Shown: piece by piece, positions 44,364-55,628 of the stretch
Layout: each line of letters starts with the position of its first letter
Position numbering within the stretch: position 1 is the stretch's first letter
Assembly: GCA_026008535.1 (NCBI GenBank)
Contig: BRKX01000004.1
Location: forward strand, 55,870,501-55,934,500
Reading direction: 5' to 3'
From: Perilla frutescens
Lineage: Eukaryota > Streptophyta > Magnoliopsida > Lamiales > Lamiaceae
Length of the DNA: 64,000 nucleotides
Position numbers and translations under genes: made by a program
The notes under the pieces: model-generated
Database searches by the model: none
Told to the model about the DNA's origin: nothing
What the model saw: the letters and a program-made list of their open reading frames with translations, nothing else

Positions 44364-45555
44364 ACTTACTGTTCCACTATGAATTTAATTCTTTATTTTT
44401 CTTCAATTTCAATATTTTTTTGTTTAGTTTAATTTCATAATGATTAATTAGAATTTATTCCACACAATTAGAGTCTATATATAATTATTGTTTACTATTT
44501 AATTTTTATTTTTCTAGTTAATAACTGATTATTAGGGTTAATTATTCCATAATTATTAGGGTGTATATATAATTTTAAGAAAAAAATAGTGTTTACCTAT
44601 AAATGTTAATTATGATTGCTTATAATATAATAATTTTATTTTTGTAACAAACATAATTAAGATAGTGGATTTGATGATGGTACACAAGGGTGAAATAGAA
44701 AAATTGAACCAGAGAATCTCAAGTACTCAGTGATGATGTACTAAAGACAATTGACATATATTCCGTCATCAAATGACTTAACTCAAGCCTTTAATTTTTT
44801 CATGGGTCTAAAGTGACTGACTCAAGGAAGAACCAAATCCAACGTGGGAAATTCTTTTCTATCCCCACATGGGATAAGATTGTGCCGTGTGGAATTTGAA
44901 AGAAATGAAATTATGACATGTTAGAAATCACTTTATTAGATTGTATACATGTCAAAAATGTTATCCCATACGAGTATAATTACCTCATAGAATAGGATAG
45001 AGGTTCCTTCACCAACGTTTAAGTACTAATGAATAATTTGCTAATCGTTGATGCAGACATTTGCTCTGCGTAGTACATGGGAGGTGTTTAGAGGCAAAGG
45101 GAAAAACGAAAAAGACCTAATTTTTAGTGTGAGGAGAGCTTCGATTTTCCAAATGAAGACGAAATTGGTCGTGTTTATGGCGAAGAACAAATCCGAGGAT
45201 GTTTGTAACTACACGGTGGAAGGGAGTTGGTTTGAGAGATCGTGTGAAGTTTATGCGGGAGATTCTTCCGTTATAGTAGCCCAAGTTAGTCTTTGAATCG
45301 AAACACCAAAAATTTAATTTTTGATTGTGAATGTTGAAATGATTTTATTGAATGATCTGATTTTGATTGATGTTTTGGATTTTTCAGATGCACAAAAATT
45401 ATTCAATGAGTAGTTTATTTACTGGGAACGATAGGTTTATGGTGAGTGTGTATCCGAATGTTGACTGCGCTTTCATTGTTGCTCTTATTGTTATTCTTGA
45501 TGAGATCGTCTCACGGACTAAAAGAAAAAGCTCGAGCAATAAGCGGAAACATTAA
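43973..45555 (+). CDS. LURP-one-related (LOR) protein
   Basis: Plant LURP-one-related proteins have a tubby-like beta-barrel (DUF567); the founding member is needed for basal defence against an oomycete, while most others are uncharacterised. Three exons, 43973-44212, 45057-45284 and 45388-45555, with GT..AG introns in phase 0 give 211 residues, the family size. Landmarks: NGKIMFKIEGSIFSFDHKRV, MLDAAGLPIVILRKK, STWEVFRGKG, DLIFSVRRASIFQMKTKL, WFERSCEVYAGDSSVIVAQ and FMVSVYPNVDCAFIVALIVI followed by LDEI and a basic tail. The ATG follows a TATA box and clean leader. No lesion is seen. The first intron (844 bp) holds a TA microsatellite and an AT-rich dispersed repeat. Confidence 0.93.
44304..44362. 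repeat. (TA)n microsatellite in LOR intron 1
   Basis: About 28 uninterrupted TA units 90 bases after the first exon. Confidence 0.95.
44388..44690. repeat. Dispersed AT-rich repeat family, copy 2, in LOR intron 1
   Basis: Collinear with 39130-39470: TTTGTTTAGTTTAATTT, AGAATTTATTCCAC, CTAGTTAATAACTGATTATT, GGGTTAATTATTCCATAATT and AAATGTTAATTATGATTG. Confidence 0.75.
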
Positions 45556-45713
45556 TTAGGGCATGCAACATTGAAAATAAAATTGTTAGAATTGAATTGA
45601 TTCGTTGTTTCATAACAGATTGTAATGATATAATTGAAAAAAAGTATATTGTTGTTTGTTTGTTAATTTAGAATGTAAAAATCTATTTTTAGAGTACCTA
45701 GTGTGGTCCAATC

Positions 45714-46405
45714 CAGGGCCGTCTCAAATATTTAAGGGTTCCTTTGCTTATTTTAAAATTTGAGCCCATAATATTAAAAAAAATTACTTAATTTTAATTT
45801 TATTAATAAATTTAAAAATATTAGCATATTATAGTTATATTTTGGCAAGGTAAAATTATATTTCGATGCCTATATTTTGAGCACTTTTTCAAAATAACCA
45901 ACATTTTTAAAATTAATTAAATAGAACCGACCTTTTAAAAATATTGCAACTCTAACATTTTGTTGGCCCTAAATCCAATGTAATTGATTGTATTTAACAT
46001 TTATATTTCCCTAACTACGTAAAAAAAACTATCCAATCAAAAACATTAATACAATAAATCACGTACAATTTTTGGATCGTAAAATTAATTAGAAATTAGA
46101 TTTGTATTTTTTTTTAAAAAAAAAAGTGGGTGTACTGTTTCGTTAATTTTGAAAAAGAACAAAAAATGTAGGTATTAAAATGCAATTTACCCTTTTGACA
46201 AAAAATGAAAAAAAAAATTCAAACTACTTTATTTATATTGTTGACATCCCAATATAACCTCAATTTAATGTGGAAGCGAGAAATATGAATGTGATATTTA
46301 ATATTTTTATTTATTAAAAAAAGATACATTATTTCTTTTTTGGGCCCTCTAAATTATTGGACCCTGTGTCATAGCACACTTGACACACCCTCTTAGCCGG
46401 CCATG
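45714..46405. mobile_element. hAT-like non-autonomous element, 692 bp
   Basis: Ends CAGGGCCGTCTC and, reverse-complemented, CATGGCCGGCTA form short imperfect inverted repeats. Both sides carry an 8-bp duplication, GTCCAATC at 45706-45713 and GTCCAATT at 46406-46413 (7 of 8 match), the hAT hallmark. The body is AT-rich and noncoding. Confidence 0.75.
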
Positions 46406-46542
46406 GTCCAATTGTACTCTACTTTGCCACATATATGACCTCGTTTAGTTGGTAACAATTCTGAAAGTATTATTATTCTTTATTTTAAAATTTCTCGGAA
46501 GTTTGGGAAAGTAATCAAATTTTTATAAAAAAAAAACTAATA

Positions 46543-46777
46543 CTCCTAGTTTCAAAAAGATTGGTGTTTACGACAAAAATTAAAAATTAAAAAATGTGAT
46601 AAATATACACTCGTGCTCTATTAACTTATATTTTCCTAATATATCTTAATTTATATCTCATTATAATATATATGGGTAAATTTGGGAGGAAAGAAATTAA
46701 ATAATGTAAAACATCAAATAATTTTGCAACAAAATCAAGAGGTTAAAACATCATGAATCTTTCTGAAATTGGGGGAG
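46543..46777. mobile_element. Stowaway-like MITE, 235 bp
   Basis: CTCCTAGTTTCAAAAAGATT at the left pairs with the right end AATCTTTCTGAAATTGGGGGAG in reverse complement, flanked by TA on both sides. Noncoding. Confidence 0.8.
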
Positions 46778-47800
46778 TACAGCTTATCTGGATTCATTAT
46801 TATTAAAATTGGATTTATAATTTTTTCATCAAAAATAATAAAAAATTGAACATATATTTTTATCTTTTTTTTATTATTGTTAGATTTGGATTAGAAAGTT
46901 TCAACTTTCAACAAAAAATGAAAAAATTGAAAAAAAAAATTCAAACTAAAATTCAACTATCATAGCTATTATTTTGACAAATGGCAGTAAATGAATGACA
47001 AACTCAAAACAACGAACAGCTTGAGCTTAGAATCAACAACAAAATTCAACATAAGTAAACATGTTGTTATCGAATGATATCAGCCAAAAAATATATGCAT
47101 AATGTAATTACTTTTTTCAATTAATGCATTTTTTCTCAATGAATGGTCTGTGTTATATATTTTCTTAATTTTTAATTTATCTTTTTTTTATTTATATATT
47201 TTATTAATTGTTAATTTATTTTCCTTTTTGAATTGGGGAATGTTGAATATTAAACTTTGATCTCTCACAATAAAATAAGTGAAGAATACAACTATACTCA
47301 CTACAAGAAGCGAGCTCGATCCGTTGGAAAATATGCCTGTGGAATTGAGTTTCTTGAATCAATGAAAAAAGAAATTGCCTCTAGAATTTAAAAAATAGAC
47401 CCACTGCAAAATTTTCTTAACCTCACCGTGCACAACCCAACCAAGCAACCACAATGTTCTGCTATTGTGCGTCTCACAATATTTAAATCGGTGACCACGT
47501 GCACTTAACCACCGAACCAGATTATATTTTAATAAATTTTACAATATATATAACCACGTGCACTTAACCACTGGACCAGATGACATATTAATACATTTTA
47601 CACTATATATATATATATATGATGTAGTTATAATAAGGACTACACTCTATATGAGAAATAGGAACAAATCTGATCCCTACAAATATTGTTGATAGATGGA
47701 TGAGATTAAATGTGTCAAATGGTAGTAACTTAATTTGAAATATAAATTAATTCATTGAGGGGTAATTCAGTAAATTGATACAATAATTTCATATGGAATC
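46778..47800. other. AT-rich spacer with a short tandem duplication
   Basis: Two copies of CCACGTGCACTTAACCAC, each with a G-box core CACGTG, followed by AATAAATTTTACAATATATATA-like sequence, lie at about 47495-47555 and 47562-47610. No gene recognised. Confidence 0.6.
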
Positions 47801-48909
47801 ATACTACTAGAAAATTAGGATTTGATGACACTCAGAATTGTAATATAAACTAGTTATAGTTACATTTGAGATGTGATGACATTTTGTAGAAGTGTAGTCT
47901 ATTTTAATGTAACAATAGATAATGTGTAAAGAAAGATAATCTATAATTACATATTGAGTGTTTGATTAGATTGTGTATAATGACAACAAAAAATGTCATC
48001 AAAAGCATTTATTATGACATCAATTAATTTGCTCGTAAGGAAATTATATTACACTTCAATTTGTCATGTAATGTCTCTCTCCATATTAGCTAATTATAAT
48101 ATTACGAAAAATATTTTTCATATTTAATTAATTATAATATTATTATATTATTTTTCACAATAATGCTTTTATTTGCAATTTCCTATAATTTCAGGAATAC
48201 CACGACGATTAAAAATATATAAATTACAGCACAAATATTATAGAACAAAATATATACTTGTATATTCTCAAAGTCTAACATTCAAAGATAGTTACAATTA
48301 AGGCGCAACAAGTCTAATAACAATTTGTCCATCTTTTTTTTACTGCAAAACTACTACTGAAATCAATGAGTGCAACACTGAAAAATCCTTCTTTTTCTTT
48401 GAATCCACCCAACCAAAAATTCTCTAATAATATTTTAAATATTTAGTTTTTTTTTCAGAATCTATTCTTCCTTCTGAAAATAAAGGACTTTTCGGGTTTG
48501 ATCTCCTCGAGTTCCGATCCATAATCAATTATACATCCCTAACCTGAAAAAAAATGAAGCAAGCATGGATTTAACCTGATGTAAATCAAGCAACAAGATG
48601 TGAAAAAATACAACTGTGTGCCATGTCAGCATCTCATCAAAATGGGAAGAAGAACTAACACTTGTTATTAAACTCAAAAGTCCACATAAATTTAATACAG
48701 ATTTAGAACACTTGGTTCAAAAAGAGAGATAGAAACTGAGGATACGAGCTAATTGCCTCTAAAGTTTAAACAGATCTTACTTTTGAGGAAAAACATATCA
48801 CAGAAGAGAAATGTTACAAATCACCAAACGATGACATTACAAGGTGGAAAACAGGAAGCAGTTTTACATCATCAATATGAAAAGTGTTCCAATTATAATC
48901 CTCACAAAC

Positions 48910-49122
48910 CTTTCCAGCTTGTGAAAAGAACTCGAACACATCCCTCTCAGTCACCTTCAGTGGTATCTGCAATTAGGGAAGATAGCAAAAATTTATTATT
49001 GATGATGGGATTTAAAAGAATGCAGGATATGAAAAGATTTCACCTGATATGCAAAAACAGTTCTCTGATCCCTTTCTGGATCAACTTCAGGCTCCACAGC
49101 TTCTTTTTTGTCCTTGAATCTC
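48910..49122 (-). pseudogene. Captured exons of an RBM39/CC1-like splicing factor
   Basis: Exon one, 49122-49044, reads RFKDKKEAVEPEVDPERDQR then TVFAYQ, ending at a GT donor. Exon two, 48966-48910, between AG and GT, reads IPLKVTERDVFEFFSQAGK. In RBM39-type splicing factors the segment RDQRTVFAYQMPLKATERDV begins the second RRM, so the two exons are adjacent and in order, though the first residue after the junction is I, not M. Splice sites are preserved. The remainder of that RRM and all other domains are absent, so the fragment cannot encode a full protein. It lies inside the CACTA-like element, indicating capture. Confidence 0.85.
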
Positions 49123-49142
49123 CTGCACAAATGACTCTTTAA

Positions 49143-50640
49143 GTAAATGAGAACATATCTAATGATAGGAAAAGGTCAGCATTCCAATAAATCCAGCCTT
49201 CTTAGTTTCTTAGAGGTTTTATATAAGATATGATCTGAAACTCATGCTCACTCTCCCCCGAAGTTCATGTACTTTCACCCCACAAACTCGTGTCAGCACC
49301 CTTGTTTGAGTTCCAACATACAAGGCTATTCCTAAACCGGAACAGTGGTTTAATATCAATTCAAAGAAAAAGAAAAACAACTTAAAACATAAAATTTTAG
49401 ATATTTCATAAAGGGCCTACTCCAGCAGACACCTAAATGTAGTACATCATCTCAAGCCCTGCAAATTAACACTATAAAACCTCAACTACTACAAGTTCTC
49501 GTAGTTAAATGCAGAAGGTTCGACGCTTCGCAATGTAGCCGCCCATGAAAACGAGTAAGTAAAAAAACATTTAGGATCCTCACTTGTTACCAGAATCCCT
49601 TTACACCTAAGTATCTGAAAGTCCACTTATGAACCTATTATGACCTGCAAGCATTAAGTTGCGATGCAAATTGAGCATTAACCAGTGTTAATGCTAAATA
49701 AAAATGAAAAATGTCTAATTCCCACCTAAGACAAACTAGATATAAAGATCAAGAAAATAAAACCTACTTGTTCATCTTGTATACATGTAGTCTAGGAATT
49801 GATCAATGTAGAAATTTCTCTAACTCCTGCATAATATCATGGAAACGAAATAGAATTTCAGTGCCATAACATAAGAAAAGATCAATTTTGCATTGAAAAC
49901 ACACATATATACTTGGAGATAACAAACCTCTGCTCCTTTTAAACTCCCAATAGTCATTAAAAGAATTAAAAACAGCTCCTACAACATAATAGAGTTTTGG
50001 TTTAACAATCCAACCAAGTTCTTCGACTGGAAAATGAAGAAATCTTCACTACATTAGAGGGACTGTATATCCCTTCAAAATTCAACGAATTTGTGTGTTT
50101 TCAGCAAAATAAATAAGAATTACTTTATTGACACAAATCATAAGTATTAAATGAAAAGAAAAGGGTAACACCTCCAAATATAACAAAATCTCCAATTATC
50201 ATCATGAATATATTTTTTCCATACCAATAAGCATCATATTATACATATTTAAATGTATGTGTAAGCTCAATTAACCAACCAAAACATTGTAAACTTTTAT
50301 TCAATTAAAAATTAAGAACCGAACTCAAACTAATATCTCCATTCCTCACAATTAGAAATACTAACCTTGGAAGAAAATTTGGGGATTCTCAATTTTGAAG
50401 AAGGAATTCTCTCCTGGGTCGCCGTTCGTGTGAGACGACAAAGATTAGATAATAAATTGCTCCCTTTTCTTGTCTCTTCGTCAAGTAGGGAAGAAAATAA
50501 TCAACCAATTGATGATTTTCATCATTCTTGATTTGAAAAGTGAAAAGGTTGGAGAATGGAGATAGACATCCGCGTTTGTTTATTCGATAGGTGGGAGGAG
50601 TGGGCACGACAGTTTCTCCAAATATGTCGTAATAATTTTT
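49143..50640 (-). other. Noncoding or unrecognised part of the CACTA-like element
   Basis: No further RBM39 exon could be recognised. A 72-codon minus-strand frame at 50389-50607 has no family match; its position near one end suggests a leader exon at most. Confidence 0.45.
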
Positions 50641-51133
50641 TTTCCTTTTTAATTTAATTGCAAAACCCCCAAATTTTGGAGGGAAATATTGGCGCTTAAT
50701 TTCTAAATTAATAGTCAGGATTGTTTAGGATTTATAAAATATAGATAAAGAAATTAATTGATTATTGATTATTGATTATTCTAGTTATTGGAAAACAAAC
50801 TTTCCTTTCCCAGCCCATTTTTCTAATTTTTTCTTTTCTTTTTCTTTCTTAATTTCGGTTGGTTCATTATAATATATAATTATTATTATGGCATTGTGGA
50901 CTTGTCATTAAATGAAATTTATTGTGACATTTATTTCATGTGTAATGTTAGTGTTGAAGAAAAGTGTAGTAATATGCATTCCACACCTTGATGTAGTGGC
51001 AGAATATTTCCCATGACATTTACTTAGAAGTGTCATAAAATTAGTGTAGTTTTAGGCCAATTTTCTAGTAGTGATACACTAAAAATGGTGGTAGATACGG
51101 GTATGTATGAAGAAATTGAAGCAAAATACCAAT

Positions 51134-51526
51134 CTAAGAAATCGAGACCAGTGATTCAATCCAAAAACCTAGCATCCCAAAAACCACATCGGTGGTGGGC
51201 TGAGATGGCAATGACTGTGTGGCAACTACAGTGAGCAAGCGGTGACGTCGGCAGTGGTGTGCATTACTCAAACAGTGGTACTGGGATTTGGGCGACGGCG
51301 ACACCGTTGAACTAAACAATAGAAGGGCTTTAACTGAAATAATGATGACACGACCAAAATTAGGTAACAATTTTGATAAGTTAGAGTTTTTGATACGCTT
51401 TTCTCGATAATTATCCAGAATATTGTAGGCTAGGATTTCATTGAGGCAGGTTTTGTAAATTTGTGGATTTTTTTTTTGTAATGGATTATTTGGGTTTGTT
51501 GTCAGAAATGTCGAATGGTGCATCAT
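51134..51526 (-). other. Outer leader segment of the left MULE arm
   Basis: A 130-codon open frame, mirrored by a plus-strand frame at 60368-60604 (both contain VKALLLFS and FGMLGF). In the direction of the mobile-domain gene (plus here) this is noncoding and probably its 5' leader, since GC-rich CGCCG-type sequence and a GTAAC-type donor (near 51363) follow. Conservation between arms reflects duplication, not necessarily coding. Confidence 0.5.
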
Positions 51527-52253
51527 TTGTGTGGGAATTATTTATTCTATCGATTTATGTGGCTATAACTGGGGTTAGTTTGTTGTGAATCATTTGAGTC
51601 TTTAGAAACCGTTTGATACAAAGGATAATGTAGTTTAGGGCTAACTATCGTTCTATGCGAAAAATTAAATTAGTTTAGGGCTATGTTAGTATAGGGGTAA
51701 ATATCGTTCCAATGCATCTAGTTTACTGGGTTTGAGATATGAGGTTATATAATTTTTTATATTATCTATTCTTGTGTTAGAGATTTTAAGTGTGATTTGT
51801 GGTTCAATTCAGTTAAAAATATTGTAGTTGTTCGATTTAGTAATAAATGGTCTTGGGTAAAGATATGAAGTGATGTATAATAAGTTGTTTGATGCTAAAC
51901 ATTTTGTTGTTGTTTAATGACAATGTTGTTCGAACAAACATAACCGTGACATCATTCTTGTGAAGTTGGTGTTTTTTTAACATTAATTTGATGCTATATA
52001 ACCTTACAGTTGGTGCTATGTTTTAATATTGCTAATAACAAGTATTTAATCTTAAATGTGACAGTGCATATGTGAAATTTGTGCTTTGTAAGAGTGGGTT
52101 TCATACTTTATAATGTTAAAATTAGTGCTATGTTGAATTATTGTTAATAACAACTAGTAAAACTTTTCTAACAATATGCACACAAGATTTGAGATATTGT
52201 AATTTGGATGATTGCAGTATCAAATCTTACATTATATATGTTAATCATTGCAG

Positions 52254-52960
52254 TATCAAAAGAGTTAATTATAGAAACTCTTGAGGATGATGACACAATG
52301 GACAAGGATGGAGTTGCAGCCGTGAGTGACCACCCAAAGTTGAGAAGTCATGCATGCTCTATTGTACTCTTTAACCCAATAGCAAATTTCACAAACGAGC
52401 AACAACATAGAGTAGTGGAGATGGGGTTTTTTCATATCCTAAATATGAGAGTAAATAAGGTACCAATGCATCTAGTTTACTGGATTCTGGATAATTTTGA
52501 TGCAAACAGATCGAAACTGTGTTTGAGAAATAGTTATTTGATACCTGTGGATGCTGACGATATGCATTTGGTTTTTGGTTTCCCTAGAGGAGGTAATCTG
52601 ATACAGAGAAGAAAGAAATCTAATATATTCGACTCTGAAGAAACATTTTATAAGAAATTTGATAAGATAAAGACGTATAGGATCAAACTGAAGGTGTTTC
52701 ACGAGAAGATGATGATAGACATTTCTGGTGGTGAAGTATTTAGAATGAATTTTTTGGTCTTGCTGACTTCTTACCTCATCGAAAATACAGTGAACGATTA
52801 CATTGCAGCACCACTGTTGCGATATGTAGACAATGATAGCCTGAAATCTATCCATGAGCTTGATTGGTGCGATTATGTGATTAAGAGTCTTATTGAACAC
52901 AACTGGATGCAGGAGAAGAACAAAGCTAATAGTTTTGGCGGGCCCATCTTATTTATGATT
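52254..52960 (+). pseudogene. Plant-mobile-domain-like gene, left arm
   Basis: A CATTGCAG acceptor precedes and a GTAAGTG donor follows a 235-codon exon. It contains RVVEMGFFHILNMRVNKVP, LVYWILDNFDANRSKLCLRN, YLIPVDADDMHLVFGFPRGG and IAAPLLRYVDNDSLKSIHEL then DWCDYVIKSLIEH. This is the layout of the plant mobile domain / DUF1985-like proteins that accompany some MULEs, often fused to an Ulp1-like protease: a hydrophobic start, a V..D..LVFGLPRGG motif and a late NWCKYVLD-type motif. No protease domain is found nearby, so the gene is partial. The exon itself is open. Confidence 0.6.
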
Positions 52961-53397
52961 GTAAGTGTTTTAAAGTTTTTTATGCTTTTTTTATATTAGT
53001 TGATGTGCTGATTTATGGTATTTTATATTTTTAATTTTCATGTTCATTCCCTGACTATGAAGTTGAATATGTTGGTGAACATCATTGAAGTAGATGCAGT
53101 ATATTGTATTTTATGTGAAGTGTTTGTGTATGAGATACTTAGTGGTAGATAACGTAAATATTGGATCAATATAGTTTAATGTGATCTTATTTAATTAAAG
53201 TCGGCACTAACTGAAATTACATTTGATGTTATATAACTCTAAATTTGGTGCTACGTGATGGTATGTTAATAACAAATATATGTAGTTTTTACAACACTAA
53301 TTTGGTGCTAAATAGCATTTATTTTAGTCCTAAATAGCATTTAGTTTGGTGCTGAGTCTGATTGTAAATAGTAGAGTAAATGTGTTGTTAATTTGTA

Positions 53398-55391
53398 TTA
53401 TTCTGGATGCTTTATTAAAAGGTCATTGATGCTAGGTTTGAACAAGTCTTTCACATTTCTAATAGCCAGCAACAATGAATGAGATCTATCCAAGTCCATG
53501 TCAACCAAACTCAAGCAACTGTAATTATTCAGATACAATATCGTATAAAGCAAATCGATTCTCTTCAATAGTACCACAAGAGACCAATACATTGCCACCA
53601 ACGGCATGAGCCATATTAAACGCCGCTTGTTTACTCCATCTACTAACTATGTATTTCTGAGACATGGATTCATAGTTGAGATCCTTAAAGACAAAAAAAC
53701 ACATGACAACATAATAGACCTACCATCACAAATCTTTTGCAGCTATATACAACATTCTTTTCCACCTTATCATAATTAACATTGAAAATTCGTTGAGTAT
53801 GATCATCAACCTAGTACTAAAAACTCTCTTCGTCTTCAGTAACTTTCGTGAGACGACAATTGTAGCAAGCATGTTCAATACCATCTTGCATCTCATTGAA
53901 AATGCTTCTGGTATACACAGTCGTTACGTGTTTCTCTAATTGGAGCAAAGTTCTAAAATCACGACAGTATGATAAGTCCTCATTGTTTAGCTTCACTTGA
54001 GTATTTCTTTGTGAGTCTAAACCATTCTCAAAATACATTAAAAAAATCAAGAAGGTTAGAATTTGTAGACATGTGCATACAAAAAAAAGTTGTTCTCACT
54101 CTCAGATGGTGATATTATCCTAAACAACCCTCCCATCTTAAAATCCCTGAAATATGCTACAATCCACATTTCATGAATATTGTACATGGATATGAACCAC
54201 GTCTCATTCGTTAAACTAAAAGTATCTATGATCTCATGCCACCTTATTTCAAATACATTTGGCTCCAAATGAACTGACCAAACGAGGCTACAAAAGTGCT
54301 TCATAAATTTAGGATCCTTCTTCAAGATTGCACGTACATTTTCTGTGATTTTTGACATGATATGCCACATGCATAAACAATGACTGGTATGTTGAAAAAC
54401 ATGTTGAAAGACAACCTTGATAGCTGGATTTTGAGTAGTCATTAGTACAGCAGGTTCATGAAGCATGCACTTTTTAAATTGTTCAAATATCCAAGCATAT
54501 GATTCTATAGACTCGTCAGTTATTAAAGAATTTCCTAATGTAACACATTTACCATGATTGTCTTTAGCTGTGAAAGCTGAAAAAATCATATTGTACCTAG
54601 CAAAATTTTCACATTTGAACGTGTTAACATAAAAATATATCATACAAAGCATAAATCCAGAACAAGCAAACCATTGATATCATATAGAACAAACTGAACA
54701 AACATATAACCTACAAAGCATAAATAAACAATGTATAAAGCATGCATGAGGTTAAAAAAATGTAATTAAATGCATATTATTAAATAATGATTATTCTACT
54801 CACTTGTTTGTATTGTACATTGCATCAAAGGAAATCACATCTCAAATGCGCAAAAATTTCTTATTGATATCGGTTAGCCCAAAATAAGCTCTTCAAATGA
54901 TCATTCTTGTCAACTTCATACTCAGATAAAAAAATAGAACACAACTCGCGTTTGCTATACAGCTTGTCAATAACCATTTGTGCATCAGCACCAACAACAT
55001 AAGCTTTAAATCACACAAAAAGTTCTTAACTTGAACATGTGAGCACCCAATACTCGAGTATGACCCGTAACTGTCTTCATCATCTTAAAGGACTTCATCA
55101 CACTGATATTTGCTTTTGCACAGTCCATAACAAATTTATGGTGATCAATCTCTAACTTAGAGTTCATCTTCATGAAATGCCTGTATGCTTCAGGCACTAA
55201 AGTGTGTGAATGACTCTATAAACTTATTGACAACATAACCCTCCAAGCCAGCAAACTTAAAAACCACTCGAGCCTTACAATCAACACAATTTGACATAGT
55301 AAGTCTTTTCTTTGATGCACCGGATATGTCAAGATCTGCGGCATGCTCCACACCTTTTATATTGTAAAATATATATTTCCAAGTGAAGCAC
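53398..55391 (-). pseudogene. FAR1-type MULE transposase, left arm
   Basis: From the centre outward the minus strand gives a FAR1-domain remnant (55391-55200, similar to FTWKYIFYN and NCVDCKARVVFKFAGLEGYV), then PEAYRHFMKMNSKLEIDHHK, MIFSAFTAKDNHGKCVTLGN and DESIESYAWIFEQFKKCML of the MULE domain, CMWHIMSKITENV and FEIRWHEIIDTF, and further C-terminal pieces to 53398. The position corresponding to D in the D-P-A-[IM]-K motif reads TTQNPAIK, so a catalytic aspartate is lost. Frames are separated by stops. The best open piece is 198 codons (54652-54056). Confidence 0.8.
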
Positions 55392-55455
55392 TCCCTATCG
55401 TATGACTTTTTTATTGTATCATGTCATATGTTGAACTCACATGCAAAAGCATACA

Positions 55456-55628
55456 ACCTCATTCTTGCATACCGTAGGTGTATGCGTAGGTGTAATTGAT
55501 TCAAGTGAAAGCGTTGTTCAATTGTCACGTAATAGCATGACTAAATTATACATTCCCTAGTGCAACCTTTCCATGAAACAGTTTGTCATTAGAAATGTCG
55601 GACTCTTGATGATGGAATTAAGTTTTAT
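55456..55628. other. Spacer between the inverted MULE arms
   Basis: About 170 bp that do not pair between arms. Its right part (CATTAGAAATGTCGGACTCT, then the FYKKYALACGF frame start) is FAR1-domain upstream sequence of the right arm; the left part is unassigned. Confidence 0.6.

Larger units (their letters stand above)
47802..51073. mobile_element. CACTA-like element carrying host exons (Pack-CACTA), 3.3 kb
   Basis: The right end CCAATTTTCTAGTAGTG is the reverse complement of CACTACTAGAAAATTGG; the left end reads (T)ACTACTAGAAAATTAGG, one base off at the CACTA terminus. Subterminal sequence near both ends repeats TGACATTTA/AATGTCAT-type motifs (for example ATGTGATGACATTT, ATGACATTTACTTAGAAGTG). 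No clear 3-bp target duplication (TCA versus ATA). No transposase is present; inside are exons of an RNA-binding protein gene in minus orientation. Confidence 0.7.
51120..55455. mobile_element. FAR1/MULE-type element, left arm of an inverted pair
   Basis: Mirrors 55629-60625 in reverse complement: outer leader/exon (51134-51526), plant-mobile-domain-like exon (52254-52960) and transposase (53398-55391) all recur in opposite orientation. The inner boundary falls within the FAR1 domain coding sequence, so the transposase start is lost on this side. The right arm has about 0.7 kb more between leader and the main exon. Confidence 0.85.

Noticed and set aside
51134..51526. A conserved protein gene mirrored at 60368-60604
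   Set aside because: The shared frame is antisense to the presumed leader of the mobile-domain gene; conservation is explained by duplication of the arm.
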